DNA of 64,000 bases from Escherichia ruysiae. GTDB taxonomy: Bacteria; Pseudomonadota; Gammaproteobacteria; Enterobacterales; Enterobacteriaceae. This document shows positions 12,472 to 21,308 of the stretch, one piece after another. The DNA lies in assembly GCF_031323975.1 (NCBI RefSeq), contig NZ_JAVIWS010000001.1:2914001-2978000 (forward strand). The letters are read 5' to 3'. The notes beneath the pieces are model-generated. The model was not told where the DNA came from. It made no database searches and saw only the letters and a program-made list of their open reading frames with translations. A program made the translations under genes and the position numbers. Numbering within the stretch: position 1 is the stretch's first letter; every line of letters begins with the position of its first letter.

Positions 12472-12843
12472 CCCCTCACCCTAACCCTCTCCCCAGAGGG
12501 GCGAGGGGATGGTCCGTGCGCTTTTGTGGCTGCAACTGCAATCGCCACTTATTGCACGGTGTGCCCCCTCTCCCCAGAGGGGCGAGGGGATGGTCCGTGC
12601 GCTTTTGTGACTGCAACTGCAATCGCCACTCATTGCACGGTGTGCCCCCTCTACCCGAAGGGGCGAGGGGACGAGCCGTACGCTTTTGTGGCTGCAACTG
12701 CAATCGCCACTCATTGCACGGTGTGCCTCCTCTACCCAAAGGGGCGAGGGGATGGTCCGTGCGCTTTTGTGGCTGCAACTGCAATCGCCACTCATTGCAC
12801 GGTGTGCCCCCTCTCCCTTTCAGGGAGAGGGTTGGGGTGAGGG
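12472..12843. repeat. Four 81-bp tandem repeats inside a GC-rich split palindrome
   Basis: Four head-to-tail units begin at 12485, 12566, 12647 and 12728, each exactly 81 bases, with a partial fifth from 12809. Every unit contains a CCCCTCT/GAGGGG-type hairpin followed by a longer imperfect hairpin closed by CCGTGC and GCACGG, with an inner GTGGC/GCCAC pair. Units differ at only a few bases. The array starts with CCCTCACCCTAACCC and ends with GGGAGAGGG-TT-GGGGTGAGGG, together one inverted repeat of the enterobacterial intergenic 'box C'-like kind (family name from memory). It appears to be one such element whose centre was duplicated. Confidence 0.9.
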
Positions 12844-12922
12844 TAAAATACGGTGATAATCCCACTACCTTCCCTAAAAACGGGGAAAACTGCGCCCGCT
12901 CATGTTGAGTCATCGATTTCAA

Positions 12923-12971
12923 GTATGACGATTTTAAGTATTCGTCATACTGATAACCTGTTCTGGATCAA
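12923..12971 (-). promoter_or_regulatory. nik promoter with NikR operator and FNR half-site
   Basis: A near-perfect 28-base dyad at 12923-12950 begins GTATGACGA and ends TCGTCATAC, the known NikR operator layout. Just upstream on the minus strand, 12971-12958 reads TTGAT-CCAG-AACAG, an FNR site with one perfect half. A -10-like TAAAAT lies inside the operator (12936-12931), placing FNR near -41. This fits anaerobic activation by FNR and nickel repression by NikR. The implied start is about 550 bases before nikA. Confidence 0.85.
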
Positions 12972-12995
12972 TAGATGGGCAGTCGGGTGGGCGGA

Positions 12996-13583
12996 TCAGT
13001 TAAGCGAATCGACCCATTGCACCGCGTCGGTGGTGAGCGTAAAGGGGGTAGGGGTGCAGATCGCCAGACTTAAATTTTCAAGCTGACAATGGCTGACAGA
13101 CAGCGAGGACTGATAGGTGCTGTCTACGCTGACGATTTGCCAGGCGCTGCCGCCACGCTGTTTAACGATGGCTTCTTTGCGTGTCCAGATGCGCCAGAAC
13201 ATTTCCAGTTGCTGATCAGGATGCACGGCGTCCATTTCGGCATGTTCCCCGAGGCTAAACACCGTGTTTGCCAGCCAGTGCCAGTTGGCGCGCGGGCGAA
13301 TCACTTCGATATCGCAGCCAACTTCGCCTTCATCGCTCAACAGCAGGGCGATATCGTCACCGCTATGACTTAAGTTGAACCATAGCGGGGTTTCCGGCGC
13401 GAATGCGGGTTTGCCCTGTTCACCGTAGATGATGTCCGGTAGCGGAGAAAGCACGTGTGAAAGCAATGCACGTCCCGCCAGCCAGCGTTCGCGTCGTGGA
13501 CCTTGCGGTGCTTGATCGCGTAAAGCCGGTGGCAGTGGAACTGCGCTTAAGGTCGAAACTTTCCCCAGAACTATCCGATACAT
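12996..13583 (-). CDS. acpT: AcpT, 4'-phosphopantetheinyl transferase
   Basis: A 195-residue Sfp/AcpT-type enzyme that moves the phosphopantetheine arm of coenzyme A onto carrier proteins. The family's metal-binding motif GCDIEVI (Asp91, Glu93) and the W-T-R-K-E-A-I-V-K block (133-141, with Glu137) are both present. In E. coli AcpT is a weak holo-ACP synthase whose dedicated carrier-protein partner has been located in O157 fatty-acid-like clusters; no carrier gene is seen in this window. It ends just before the nik operator. Confidence 0.96.
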   Translation of the reverse strand: MYRIVLGKVSTLSAVPLPPALRDQAPQGPRRERWLAGRALLSHVLSPLPDIIYGEQGKPAFAPETPLWFNLSHSGDDIALLLSDEGEVGCDIEVIRPRANWHWLANTVFSLGEHAEMDAVHPDQQLEMFWRIWTRKEAIVKQRGGSAWQIVSVDSTYQSSLSVSHCQLENLSLAICTPTPFTLTTDAVQWVDSLN

Positions 13584-13637
13584 ATCAGAGCCAACGTTTA
13601 ATGGAAAAGGAAAGTGCGTATCGTATCACTTGTCGCC

Positions 13638-14687
13638 TCATCCCGGTAACCGACTTTTCGGTCGTCCCGGTCCCAGTAAAATCGCCAGTTTGCTGCCGCC
13701 TTTGGTGGTTTCCATCCAGATTTTACAGACGCTGGTTAATGGCACCGAAAGCAACATACCCACCGGACCGAGTAACCATCCCCAGACCAACAAAGAAAGA
13801 AATACCACCAGAGTGGACATTCCCAGTCGATGCCCCATCATCCGTGGCTCTAAAATATTGCCGATGACCATATGGACAACTAAAAACAGTGCACCGACCA
13901 GAATACATTCGTAAACGCCATTAAACAGCAACACCTGAATCATTGGCGGTACGGCGGAGATCACCGCGCCAATATTGGGAACGTAGTTGAGCAAAAACGC
14001 CAGTACCGCCCACATCAGCGCAAACTGTACGCCCATTAGCGCCAACCCCAGCCAGACGATGACGCCTGTCCATAAACTGAGCAGCGTCTTCAATGCAAGA
14101 TAGTGCGAAACACCTTTTAAGGCGCGGTGTAGTCCGGCGATGTGAATCTGTGGATTATTCAACGCAAAACGCATTTTGTAAGGCACGTGGCGCACTTCAA
14201 ACAGCATGAAAACTACGGTCATCACCAGCAGAAGCACGCTCGCCATTGCGCCGGAAAGCCCGGTCATCAGCGCAGTGGTGAAGGCGACAACTTTTTCCGA
14301 ATCCATCCGCTGAAGCATTCGTTCGGGCGACATATGCAGATTAAGAAACGGTAACATCTCTTGTAATTTAAACAGCTTACGGGTCAGTTCCTTATTAAAC
14401 TTCGGCAGCATAGAGATAAATTCGTTAAACGATGCCGCCAGTACGCCGACCAGCGCAGTAAGTGCTATCAGCATCACCACCACCACAATGGTAATGGCAA
14501 TGGGGCGTTGTACTCCACGACGAATAAACCAGGTGACCAGCGGATTGAGGACAATGGCGAAAAAGAGCGCCAGTAGCAGTTGCACAATGATATCTGCCGC
14601 TGCGTGAATGCCGGCGAGAATCACTACCAGCGAGGCCAGCTTGAGCAGAATATGCATTCCTGTTTTATCCGGTTGAAGGGTTTCCAT
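13638..14687 (-). CDS. yhhT: YhhT, AI-2E family membrane protein
   Basis: A 349-residue member of the AI-2E (UPF0118) transporter family, with about seven membrane helices: pairs near 18-60 and 75-95, a cytoplasmic or periplasmic segment, and a C-terminal bundle with the conserved stretch 'LNYVPNIGAVISAVPP' . Relatives export the autoinducer-2 signal (TqsA/YdgG) or act as Na+/H+ antiporters; YhhT itself has no established substrate. The ATG at 14687 with a GGAAG-type ribosome site is chosen; an ATG 27 codons upstream lacks one. Confidence 0.94.
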   Translation of the reverse strand: METLQPDKTGMHILLKLASLVVILAGIHAAADIIVQLLLALFFAIVLNPLVTWFIRRGVQRPIAITIVVVVMLIALTALVGVLAASFNEFISMLPKFNKELTRKLFKLQEMLPFLNLHMSPERMLQRMDSEKVVAFTTALMTGLSGAMASVLLLVMTVVFMLFEVRHVPYKMRFALNNPQIHIAGLHRALKGVSHYLALKTLLSLWTGVIVWLGLALMGVQFALMWAVLAFLLNYVPNIGAVISAVPPMIQVLLFNGVYECILVGALFLVVHMVIGNILEPRMMGHRLGMSTLVVFLSLLVWGWLLGPVGMLLSVPLTSVCKIWMETTKGGSKLAILLGPGRPKSRLPG

Positions 14688-14818
14688 TGGGGCTTCCTTG
14701 TGACTTTTTGTATTAAGTGTAGCGGGAGTCACGCCAGCAATATTCTGATTCTTACTGCTGATTTTCACGCCAGCCCGTGGTAAAAATGAAACACTGTTGT
14801 AAAAATGTGGTGATCCTC

Positions 14819-16036
14819 ATGCCCGAACCCGTTGCCGAACCCGCGCTAAACGGATTGCGTCTTAACCTGCGCATTGTCTCCATTGTCATGTTTAACTTCG
14901 CCAGCTACCTCACCATCGGGTTGCCGCTCGCCGTATTGCCGGGCTATGTCCATGATGTGATGGGATTTAGTGCCTTCTGGGCGGGTTTAGTTATCAGCCT
15001 GCAATATTTCGCTACTTTGCTGAGTCGTCCACATGCCGGGCGTTACGCCGATTTGCTGGGACCCAAAAAGATAGTCGTCTTCGGGTTGTGCGGCTGCTTT
15101 TTGAGCGGGCTGGGGTATCTGACAGCAGGATTAACCGCCAGCCTGCCCGTCATCAGCCTGTTATTACTTTGCCTGGGGCGCGTGATCCTCGGAATTGGAC
15201 AAAGTTTTGCCGGAACCGGATCGACACTGTGGGGCGTTGGCGTGGTTGGCTCGCTGCATATCGGGCGGGTAATTTCGTGGAACGGCATTGTCACTTACGG
15301 GGCGATGGCGATGGGCGCGCCGTTGGGCGTGCTGTTTTATCACTGGGGCGGGTTGCAGACGCTGGCATTAATCATTATGGCCGTGGCGCTGGTGGCTATT
15401 TTGTTGGCGATCCCGCGTCCGTCGGTGAAAGCCAGCAAAGGCAAGCCACTGCCGTTTCGCGCGGTGCTTGGGCGCGTCTGGCTGTACGGCATGGCGCTGG
15501 CACTGGCTTCTGCCGGATTTGGCGTCATCGCCACCTTTATCACACTGTTTTATGATGCTAAGGGCTGGGACGGTGCGGCTTTCGCGTTGACGCTGTTTAG
15601 TTGTGCGTTTGTCGGTACGCGACTGTTATTCCCTAACGGCATTAATCGTATCGGCGGCTTAAACGTGGCGATGATCTGCTTTAGCGTTGAGATAATCGGC
15701 CTGCTATTGGTTGGCGTAGCCACCGTACCGTGGATGGCGAAGATCGGCGTCTTACTGGCGGGGGCGGGTTTTTCGCTGGTGTTCCCGGCACTGGGCGTGG
15801 TGGCGGTAAAAGCAGTTCCGCAACAGAATCAGGGGGCGGCGTTGGCAACCTATACCGTGTTTATGGATTTATCGCTGGGCGTGACCGGACCACTGGCTGG
15901 GCTGGTGATGAGTTGGGCTGGCGTGCCGGTGATTTATCTGGCGGCGGCGGGGCTGGTAGCAATCGCGTTATTGCTGACGTGGCGATTAAAAAAACGGCCT
16001 CCGGAACACGTTCCTGAGACCGTCTCATCATCTTAA
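14819..16036 (+). CDS. yhhS: YhhS, major facilitator superfamily transporter
   Basis: A 405-residue MFS protein with twelve predicted membrane helices and the family A-motif region 'GRYADLLGPKK' between helices 2 and 3. Overexpression of E. coli YhhS was linked to glyphosate and arabinose export; the natural substrate is unknown. The start at 14819 follows 'GGTGATCCTC'; an upstream in-frame ATG at 14777 would add 14 polar residues. Its last codons overlap the transcription terminator of dcrB on the other strand. Confidence 0.95.
   Translation: MPEPVAEPALNGLRLNLRIVSIVMFNFASYLTIGLPLAVLPGYVHDVMGFSAFWAGLVISLQYFATLLSRPHAGRYADLLGPKKIVVFGLCGCFLSGLGYLTAGLTASLPVISLLLLCLGRVILGIGQSFAGTGSTLWGVGVVGSLHIGRVISWNGIVTYGAMAMGAPLGVLFYHWGGLQTLALIIMAVALVAILLAIPRPSVKASKGKPLPFRAVLGRVWLYGMALALASAGFGVIATFITLFYDAKGWDGAAFALTLFSCAFVGTRLLFPNGINRIGGLNVAMICFSVEIIGLLLVGVATVPWMAKIGVLLAGAGFSLVFPALGVVAVKAVPQQNQGAALATYTVFMDLSLGVTGPLAGLVMSWAGVPVIYLAAAGLVAIALLLTWRLKKRPPEHVPETVSSS
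15988..16023 (-). terminator. dcrB terminator lying inside the yhhS coding end
   Basis: On the minus strand a hairpin (arms 16023-16010 and 16007-15994, 14 bases with two mismatches, two-base loop) is followed by a run of seven T (15994-15988). It is a textbook intrinsic terminator placed just after the dcrB stop. It is also translated as part of the last dozen codons of yhhS. Confidence 0.75.
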
Positions 16037-16039
16037 AAC

Positions 16040-16597
16040 TTACTGAATAACCAGCGTATTAATGATGTTTTCTGCGGTGGTCTGCGCTTTTTGCTGATCG
16101 TCAGCAGGCAGCGTGATTTGCATGGTCAGCAATTGATTACCCACGTTACCCAGAATGACGGAAGAGTACGCCGTCTGGCCTTTCGCGGAGATAATGCTGT
16201 CTAACTGCTGCATTTTGTGACCTTTCAGCTCAATAGATTTGTTGGTCACCACTTGCAGTTGCGGATCGCGGCTACGTTGCTGATCTTCCAGACGCTTCGC
16301 CAGCACACCCAGATCTTCTTTCGGGTCATCGCCCATGATGACGATGACTGCTTTCTGCCCGGTGGCGTCGGACCAGACGTGCATGTTATTGGCTTGCGTT
16401 CCCAGCTTACCGCTCTGGTCGGTCATATCTGCTGGCAGCGAGAAACTTAGCTTGCCATCAAGCAGGTTGACGGGATTTGCGGCAGCGTTACTTTCCGCGA
16501 CAGTGCCTTCCGCCGTAGCGTTAGTGTCTTTATCATCACAGGCCGCAAGCCCCATAACCAGCAGGCCAATTCCGACATATTTAACCAGATTGCGCAT
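16040..16597 (-). CDS. dcrB: DcrB, inner membrane-anchored lipoprotein
   Basis: A 185-residue protein with a lipoprotein signal peptide: hydrophobic segment and lipobox L-A-A-C, with Cys20 as the lipidated residue, followed by Asp-Asp (positions 21-22), the inner-membrane retention signal. The remainder is the DUF1795/PsbP-like domain. In E. coli dcrB is needed for infection by phages C1 and C6 and affects envelope lipoprotein maturation. The ATG at 16597 leaves a proper signal peptide; the earlier ATG would prefix 13 polar residues. Confidence 0.95.
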   Translation of the reverse strand: MRNLVKYVGIGLLVMGLAACDDKDTNATAEGTVAESNAAANPVNLLDGKLSFSLPADMTDQSGKLGTQANNMHVWSDATGQKAVIVIMGDDPKEDLGVLAKRLEDQQRSRDPQLQVVTNKSIELKGHKMQQLDSIISAKGQTAYSSVILGNVGNQLLTMQITLPADDQQKAQTTAENIINTLVIQ

Positions 16598-16670
16598 TGA
16601 CTTCTTCCTTATCGATAAACGGCCATAACGGCTCATTCATCCATCTTATCACAACTCTGATAACGAACCT

Positions 16671-17336
16671 TTAACTGGCCTGCAAAGCGTTGATTTCGGA
16701 TTTATCTGCCAGTCTTTTCAATAGCATATTGAGTAATACGCCATACATTGGCAGGAAGAAAACGATACTGATTAACACTTTGAAACAGTAATCGACCAGC
16801 GCGATTTCCATCCAGTGTTCAGCCATAAAGGCATCCGGGCTACGCCAGAAGGCAATGAAGAAGAAGGCCAGCGTGTCGCTGACGTTACCAAACAGGGTGG
16901 AGGCCGTCGGAGCCAGCCACCAGTGACGACTCTGACGCAGGCGGTTAAAAACGTGCACGTCGAGGATCTGCCCCAGCGCGTAGGCCATAAAGCTGGCGGT
17001 AGCGATACGGGCGACAAACAGGTTGAAGTGGGCGAGAACGCCGAATCCCTGCCATGAACCCATATAAAACAGTGATGAGATGACGTAGGAGATCAGCAAC
17101 GCGGGGATCATCACCGCAAAGATGATGCGACGAGCCAGCGGCGCGCCAAAAACACGCACAGTCAGGTCGGTAGCAAGAAAAATAAACGGAAAGCTAAACG
17201 CGCCCCAGGTGGTATGAAAACCGAAAATAGAGACCGGAAGCTGTACCAGATAGTTACTGGAGGTGATCACCAACAGGTGAAATAACGATAACCAGAACAA
17301 CGCCTTATAGCGTTGAGTTTGTGAGAAAACGTTCAT
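16671..17336 (-). CDS. yhhQ: YhhQ, queuosine precursor transporter
   Basis: A 221-residue inner membrane protein of the VUT family with six helices, including the conserved 'FPFIFLATDLTVRVFG' stretch at about 49-64. E. coli YhhQ imports the queuosine precursors preQ0 and preQ1. The gene is monocistronic, divergent from tusA. Its start is the only sensible ATG before the first helix. Confidence 0.95.
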   Translation of the reverse strand: MNVFSQTQRYKALFWLSLFHLLVITSSNYLVQLPVSIFGFHTTWGAFSFPFIFLATDLTVRVFGAPLARRIIFAVMIPALLISYVISSLFYMGSWQGFGVLAHFNLFVARIATASFMAYALGQILDVHVFNRLRQSRHWWLAPTASTLFGNVSDTLAFFFIAFWRSPDAFMAEHWMEIALVDYCFKVLISIVFFLPMYGVLLNMLLKRLADKSEINALQAS

Positions 17337-17556
17337 ATTGTACCTTTTTGATTAGCCATTGGGGTGAGGGAACCCAATACGTACGACACGCCTGTTACCT
17401 TAACATAATAACGTGCTTACCCTTTTTTCGAGCCGCCGCATGATACTGCTTTGGCTTGACAATGCAATGGTTAATTTTCACGCAATCGTTAACCTGGTTT
17501 GCTAACGGACTCACAGGGCGTAAACTAGCGCCGTTTTTTTATGTGATGAGAAGAAA

Positions 17557-17802
17557 ATGACCGATCTCTTTTCCAGCCCTGACCACACACTCGACGCACT
17601 TGGCCTGCGCTGCCCGGAACCGGTGATGATGGTGCGCAAAACGGTGCGCAATATGCAGCCAGGCGAAACGTTGCTGATTATTGCCGATGATCCGGCCACG
17701 ACCCGCGATATTCCTGGGTTTTGTACCTTTATGGAACATGAACTGGTCGCCAAAGAGACGGATGGACTGCCTTATCGTTATTTGATTCGTAAAGGCGGTT
17801 AA
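17557..17802 (+). CDS. tusA: TusA, sulfur carrier protein for tRNA 2-thiolation
   Basis: An 81-residue sulfur carrier. The catalytic Cys19 sits in the family motif R-C-P-E-P (18-22). TusA takes sulfur from IscS and passes it to TusBCD, TusE and MnmA to make 2-thiouridine in the tRNA wobble position; it also feeds molybdenum cofactor synthesis. It was earlier called SirA/YhhP. It is preceded by a run of T bases and an AAGAA-type ribosome site. Confidence 0.98.
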
Positions 17803-17832
17803 TGGGGCAGATTGGCTTCGATGCCGCCTTTT

Positions 17833-17889
17833 CCCCTCACCCTCTCCCCAGAGGAGCGAGGGGATCGATCGCGTCCAATTTTGCGATCG
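17833..17889. repeat. Box C-like GC-rich palindrome plus second hairpin after tusA
   Basis: 17833-17863 begins CCCCTCACCCTCTCC and ends GAGCGAGGGG, an imperfect palindrome of the same kind as in the nik and ugp intergenic regions. A second hairpin follows, CGATCGC at 17866-17872 and GCGATCG at 17883-17889. The pair lies between the convergent genes tusA and zntA and may act as a transcription barrier, though neither stem ends in a T run. Confidence 0.65.
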
Positions 17890-17907
17890 GTTTGCAGGCT
17901 GTCCCCA

Positions 17908-20106
17908 TTACTTTCTGCGCAACAATCTTAACGCATTCGCCGTCACCAGCACCGTTGCTCCCGTATCTGCCAGCACAGCCAGCCACAGGCCGGTTATTCC
18001 TAAAATCGTGGTGACAAGGAAGATCCCTTTCAGCCCCAGCGCAATGGTGATGTTCTGGCGGATATTAGCGTGAGTGGCGCGTGCCAGTTCAATCATTTGC
18101 ACCAGGCCGCGCAGGTGGTTATGGGTTAATGCTGCGTCGGCGGTTTCCAGCGCCACGTCTGTGCCACTGCCCATTGCAATCCCAATAGCTGCTGCTTTCA
18201 TTGCTGGCGCGTCGTTAATACCGTCACCGACCATCGCCAGCGGCGCGTGTTGGTTCAGCTCGGTCACCGCTTTGACTTTATCTTCCGGTAGTAATCCGGC
18301 TTTAAATTCCAGCCCCAGTTCACCGGCAATGGCTGCCGCTGCGCGTGGATTATCGCCGGTGAGGATCACCCCTTTGACGCCCAGAGAGTTCAGTTCACTG
18401 ATGGCAGTGGCGGCATCGGCGCGCAGGGTATCCTGCAATGCAATGACACCCAGCACGTCATCGTTACGCACTACCAGCACTACCGTTTGCCCGGCGCTTT
18501 CCAGTTCGTTAATCAAACCGGCAAATGCCTCGGCTGGATGTTTCCCGGCAGCGCATATCAGCACCCGCTCTCCGTTGACCTGCGCTTCAATGCCAGAGCC
18601 GACCAGCGCCCGCTGTGACTGGGCGGCGGGAATGGCGAGTGCAGCAACCTGTGCTTCACGAATGATGGCTTGCGCCAGTGGATGCGTTGCGCCTTGCTCG
18701 ACCGCCGCCGCCAGCGCCAGCAGTTCAGATTCGCTAACGCCCGTTGCCGGATGAATCGCGGTAACGCGCGGTTTACCGACGGTCAGCGTACCGGTTTTAT
18801 CAAATGCGACCTGGGTGACACGACCTAACTGCTCCAGCGCCGCGCCGCCTTTAATTAACGCTCCACGACGTGCCGCTGCTGCCAGTCCGGAGGTAATCGC
18901 CGCAGGCGTGGAGATAACTAACGCACACGGGCAACCAATCAGCAGCAGCGTCAGGCCTTTATAAATCCACTCCTGCCAGCTTGCGGCAAATAGCAGTGGT
19001 GGCACCAGCGTTACCAGCAGGGCGACGGCCATAATCGCGGGTGTGTAGATACGGCTAAAACGGTCGATAAACCGCTCAATGGGGGCGCGGCGTTCTTCAG
19101 CCTCTTCGATCAGCTTCAGAATGCGGTCAATGGCGCTGGCACCCGGTTCTGACAGCACTTCCAGCGTCACCAGACGGTCTACGCTGGTGGCGCCTGCAGG
19201 AACTTTATCGCCCGTTGCGCGCTCCACCGGAATGGATTCGCCGGTCAGGGCGCTTTCATCAAAACTGGCAAACGGTGAGAGCAGTTTACCGTCGGCAGGC
19301 AAACGCCCACCTGCCGCAACTTCAATCACATCGCCAGGGCGCAGGCTATTGATCGCCACCTCTTCCCGCTCACCGTTACGCAGACACGTGGCGGTTTCTG
19401 GCTTCAGCGCCATTAACGCGCTGACCCCTTGACGTGCGCGGCTGGCGGCCCAGCCTTCCAGTCGTTCGCCAATCAAAAACAGCAGCAACACCATCGCAGC
19501 TTCTGCCGTTGCGCCAATAAACAGCGCACCAATGGCGGCTACGCTCATTAAGGTTTCAATGGCGAAGTAGCTGCCGGATTTGATCAGCCGTAATGCCTGA
19601 CGAGCAATCGGGTACAGACCAACCAGCGTGGTCGCGATAAACGCCAGTTGACCGAACGGATGATTAAATTGTTCCAGACCCCAGCTGATTGCCATCATCA
19701 CGATTAGCATAATCAGCGGCAGATTCTCTTTCAGGCGTGATGCTTGCGGTTCGTCGGCGGCCTGTTCATCGCGCAGGGAATAGCCTGCTTTTTGCACCGC
19801 CGATTCAACTTGCGCACGGATGTCATTGTCGGCATCGACCACCAGTTTTTCGGTGGCGAACAACACCTGCACCTGATTCACACCTGCAAGCTGGCGCACG
19901 GCATTTTCCACTTTGCGTGCGCAGGCGGCACAGTCCATGCCGCTGACTTTCCAGCTATAGCGGGTGCCGGAGACGTTTTCAGAGAGTGTTGGCGTGCTGG
20001 AACATGCGCCGTCGCAGCAACAGTCGTTGGCATTCTGTGCCGGGGTTAGCGGTTTGAACGCGGCAAATTGAGGGGCTTTTTTGCCGTGATTGTCGGGAGT
20101 CGACAT
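17908..20106 (-). CDS. zntA: ZntA, Zn(II)/Cd(II)/Pb(II)-exporting P1B-type ATPase
   Basis: A 732-residue P-type ATPase that expels zinc, cadmium and lead. The N-terminal metal-binding domain has a cysteine cluster at 29-35 (CCCDGAC) and the GMDCAAC motif with Cys59 and Cys62. The membrane metal site CPC follows 'LLIG', the phosphorylation motif is DKTGT, and the hinge reads GDGINDAPA. The gene is controlled by ZntR through the dyad at 20148-20169, which separates unusually spaced promoter boxes. Confidence 0.98.
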   Translation of the reverse strand: MSTPDNHGKKAPQFAAFKPLTPAQNANDCCCDGACSSTPTLSENVSGTRYSWKVSGMDCAACARKVENAVRQLAGVNQVQVLFATEKLVVDADNDIRAQVESAVQKAGYSLRDEQAADEPQASRLKENLPLIMLIVMMAISWGLEQFNHPFGQLAFIATTLVGLYPIARQALRLIKSGSYFAIETLMSVAAIGALFIGATAEAAMVLLLFLIGERLEGWAASRARQGVSALMALKPETATCLRNGEREEVAINSLRPGDVIEVAAGGRLPADGKLLSPFASFDESALTGESIPVERATGDKVPAGATSVDRLVTLEVLSEPGASAIDRILKLIEEAEERRAPIERFIDRFSRIYTPAIMAVALLVTLVPPLLFAASWQEWIYKGLTLLLIGCPCALVISTPAAITSGLAAAARRGALIKGGAALEQLGRVTQVAFDKTGTLTVGKPRVTAIHPATGVSESELLALAAAVEQGATHPLAQAIIREAQVAALAIPAAQSQRALVGSGIEAQVNGERVLICAAGKHPAEAFAGLINELESAGQTVVLVVRNDDVLGVIALQDTLRADAATAISELNSLGVKGVILTGDNPRAAAAIAGELGLEFKAGLLPEDKVKAVTELNQHAPLAMVGDGINDAPAMKAAAIGIAMGSGTDVALETADAALTHNHLRGLVQMIELARATHANIRQNITIALGLKGIFLVTTILGITGLWLAVLADTGATVLVTANALRLLRRK

Positions 20107-20140
20107 GGCATCCTCCGGTTAAGTTTTTCTCATTAACCGA

Positions 20141-20172
20141 AGGATACACTCTGGAGTCGACTCCAGAGTCAA
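20141..20172 (-). promoter_or_regulatory. zntA promoter with ZntR operator
   Basis: On the minus strand TTGACT (20172-20167) and TATCCT (20146-20141) are separated by 20 bases, too long for a normal sigma-70 promoter. The spacer is covered by a perfect 22-base dyad at 20148-20169 (ACTCTGGAGTC and its complement). This is the MerR-family layout, in which metal-bound ZntR untwists the DNA to align the two boxes. Confidence 0.93.
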
Positions 20173-20178
20173 GTTTTA

Positions 20179-20805
20179 TCAGAGATACAGCGAGCGGACG
20201 ATGAGGAAGTGACCGGCAAAGTAGCAAGCCGCAGCAATGGCGTTATCCGCACGGAAGCGGCGGCGATAGTGGCTACCCAGCCAGACAAAGTTACTGATAA
20301 ACAGCAACGAAGCGCCCATAAAGGCCGAGAGTGCCGGAGCCGTCGGGCGGAAGAACCACAATTCACCTGCCAGCCACACCATCACCAGCGTCATACCGAT
20401 AAAAGTACAGACAGGCCAACGGAACTCCTCCAGACGCGTCCAGATAATGACCAGCAATAGCGCGCCCAGAACCAGCAGTACCAGTGGCAGAGGCCAGAAG
20501 AAAGAGAGCGTCATCTGGCTGGCGAAATAGATGGTGTACAACAGGTGTGAGAGGAAAAATGCGCCGATAGCGTACATCAGACGCTGACGTGGCAATAGCG
20601 TTAGCGCATCGCCCAGCAGTGAGGCACACAGCCCCGCCAGCACAAGATAGCTAATAGCGTCGAACATCGGCGCTTGCCACGCCAGCAATAGCAGGAGAAG
20701 AAGGGTTAACGGTTTAAATACCCAGCGTTGCCAGGTTGGCCCACGGTACGATGCATCCACAGATAGCCATGCGGAAAGACAGACAGCGATAAACGACCAA
20801 AGCAT
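20179..20805 (-). CDS. yhhN: YhhN, TMEM86/YhhN family membrane protein
   Basis: A 208-residue protein with seven or eight hydrophobic helices and no large soluble domain. The YhhN/TMEM86 family includes eukaryotic lysoplasmalogenases; E. coli makes no known plasmalogens, so its substrate here is unclear. The gene starts at an ATG right before the first helix and lies divergent to yhhM. Confidence 0.93.
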   Translation of the reverse strand: MLWSFIAVCLSAWLSVDASYRGPTWQRWVFKPLTLLLLLLLAWQAPMFDAISYLVLAGLCASLLGDALTLLPRQRLMYAIGAFFLSHLLYTIYFASQMTLSFFWPLPLVLLVLGALLLVIIWTRLEEFRWPVCTFIGMTLVMVWLAGELWFFRPTAPALSAFMGASLLFISNFVWLGSHYRRRFRADNAIAAACYFAGHFLIVRSLYL

Positions 20806-20946
20806 CTTAGTTCCTTGAATTCGTTATTTTTTCGTAAGCGGAATGCCTACGGTCTTGCTATTCAGTTTAGTGGCGAGGATGGACGGATGACAACACCATA
20901 ACTGGCAGGGTATGCTTATTTCCGCATTTTCCGATGAGGGATAAAG

Positions 20947-21306
20947 ATGAGCAAACCACCTCTTTTCTTTATTGTTATCATTGGCTTAATTATCGTCGCC
21001 GCATCGTTTCGTTTTATGCAACAGCGGCGGGAAAAAGCTGATAATGATATGGCACCGCTCCAGCAAAAGCTGGTGGTGGTGAGTAACAAGCGGGAAAAAC
21101 CGATTAACGATCGACGTTCGCGCCAGCAGGAAGTGACTCCGGCAGGCACCAGTATGCGCTATGAGGCGAGCTTCAAACCGCAAAGCGGCGGACTGGAGCA
21201 GACGTTCCGCCTCGACGCCCAGCAGTACCATGCCCTGACAGTGGGCGATAAAGGTACACTGAGCTATAAAGGAACGCGCTTTGTCAGCTTTGTTGGCGAC
21301 AAATAA
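20947..21306 (+). CDS. yhhM: YhhM, DUF2500 protein
   Basis: A 119-residue protein with one N-terminal membrane helix (about 7-22), a charged linker rich in Arg and Lys (25-60) and a compact C-terminal domain with 'GDKGTLSYKGTRFVSF'. The domain is DUF2500 with no known function. It probably sits in the inner membrane. Its stop is 2 bases from the convergent yhhL stop. Confidence 0.92.
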   Translation: MSKPPLFFIVIIGLIIVAASFRFMQQRREKADNDMAPLQQKLVVVSNKREKPINDRRSRQQEVTPAGTSMRYEASFKPQSGGLEQTFRLDAQQYHALTVGDKGTLSYKGTRFVSFVGDK

Positions 21307-21308
21307 GA

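Larger units (their letters stand above)
12369..12995. other. nikA leader and acpT-nikA intergenic region
   Basis: This 627-base stretch contains no credible gene. From nikA outward it holds a 100-base AT-moderate leader, an array of 81-base repeats (12472-12843), about 80 bases of plain sequence, the NikR operator and FNR half-site (12923-12971), and the last bases before the acpT stop. The long open frames across it on both strands arise because 81 is divisible by three. Confidence 0.8.

Noticed and set aside
12369..12548. N-terminal extension of NikA by 60 residues
   Set aside because: It would place repeat-encoded sequence in front of an intact signal peptide and block export; the ATG at 12368 gives the known length.
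12485..12843. CRISPR array
   Set aside because: The whole 81-base unit is repeated with no unique spacers, and no cas genes are nearby.
12421..12922. Long open frames on both strands over the 81-bp array (139 and 148 codons) encoding 27-residue repeats
   Set aside because: They exist because 81 is a multiple of three and the units lack stops. They have no ribosome sites, appear on both strands at once, and encode implausible compositions.
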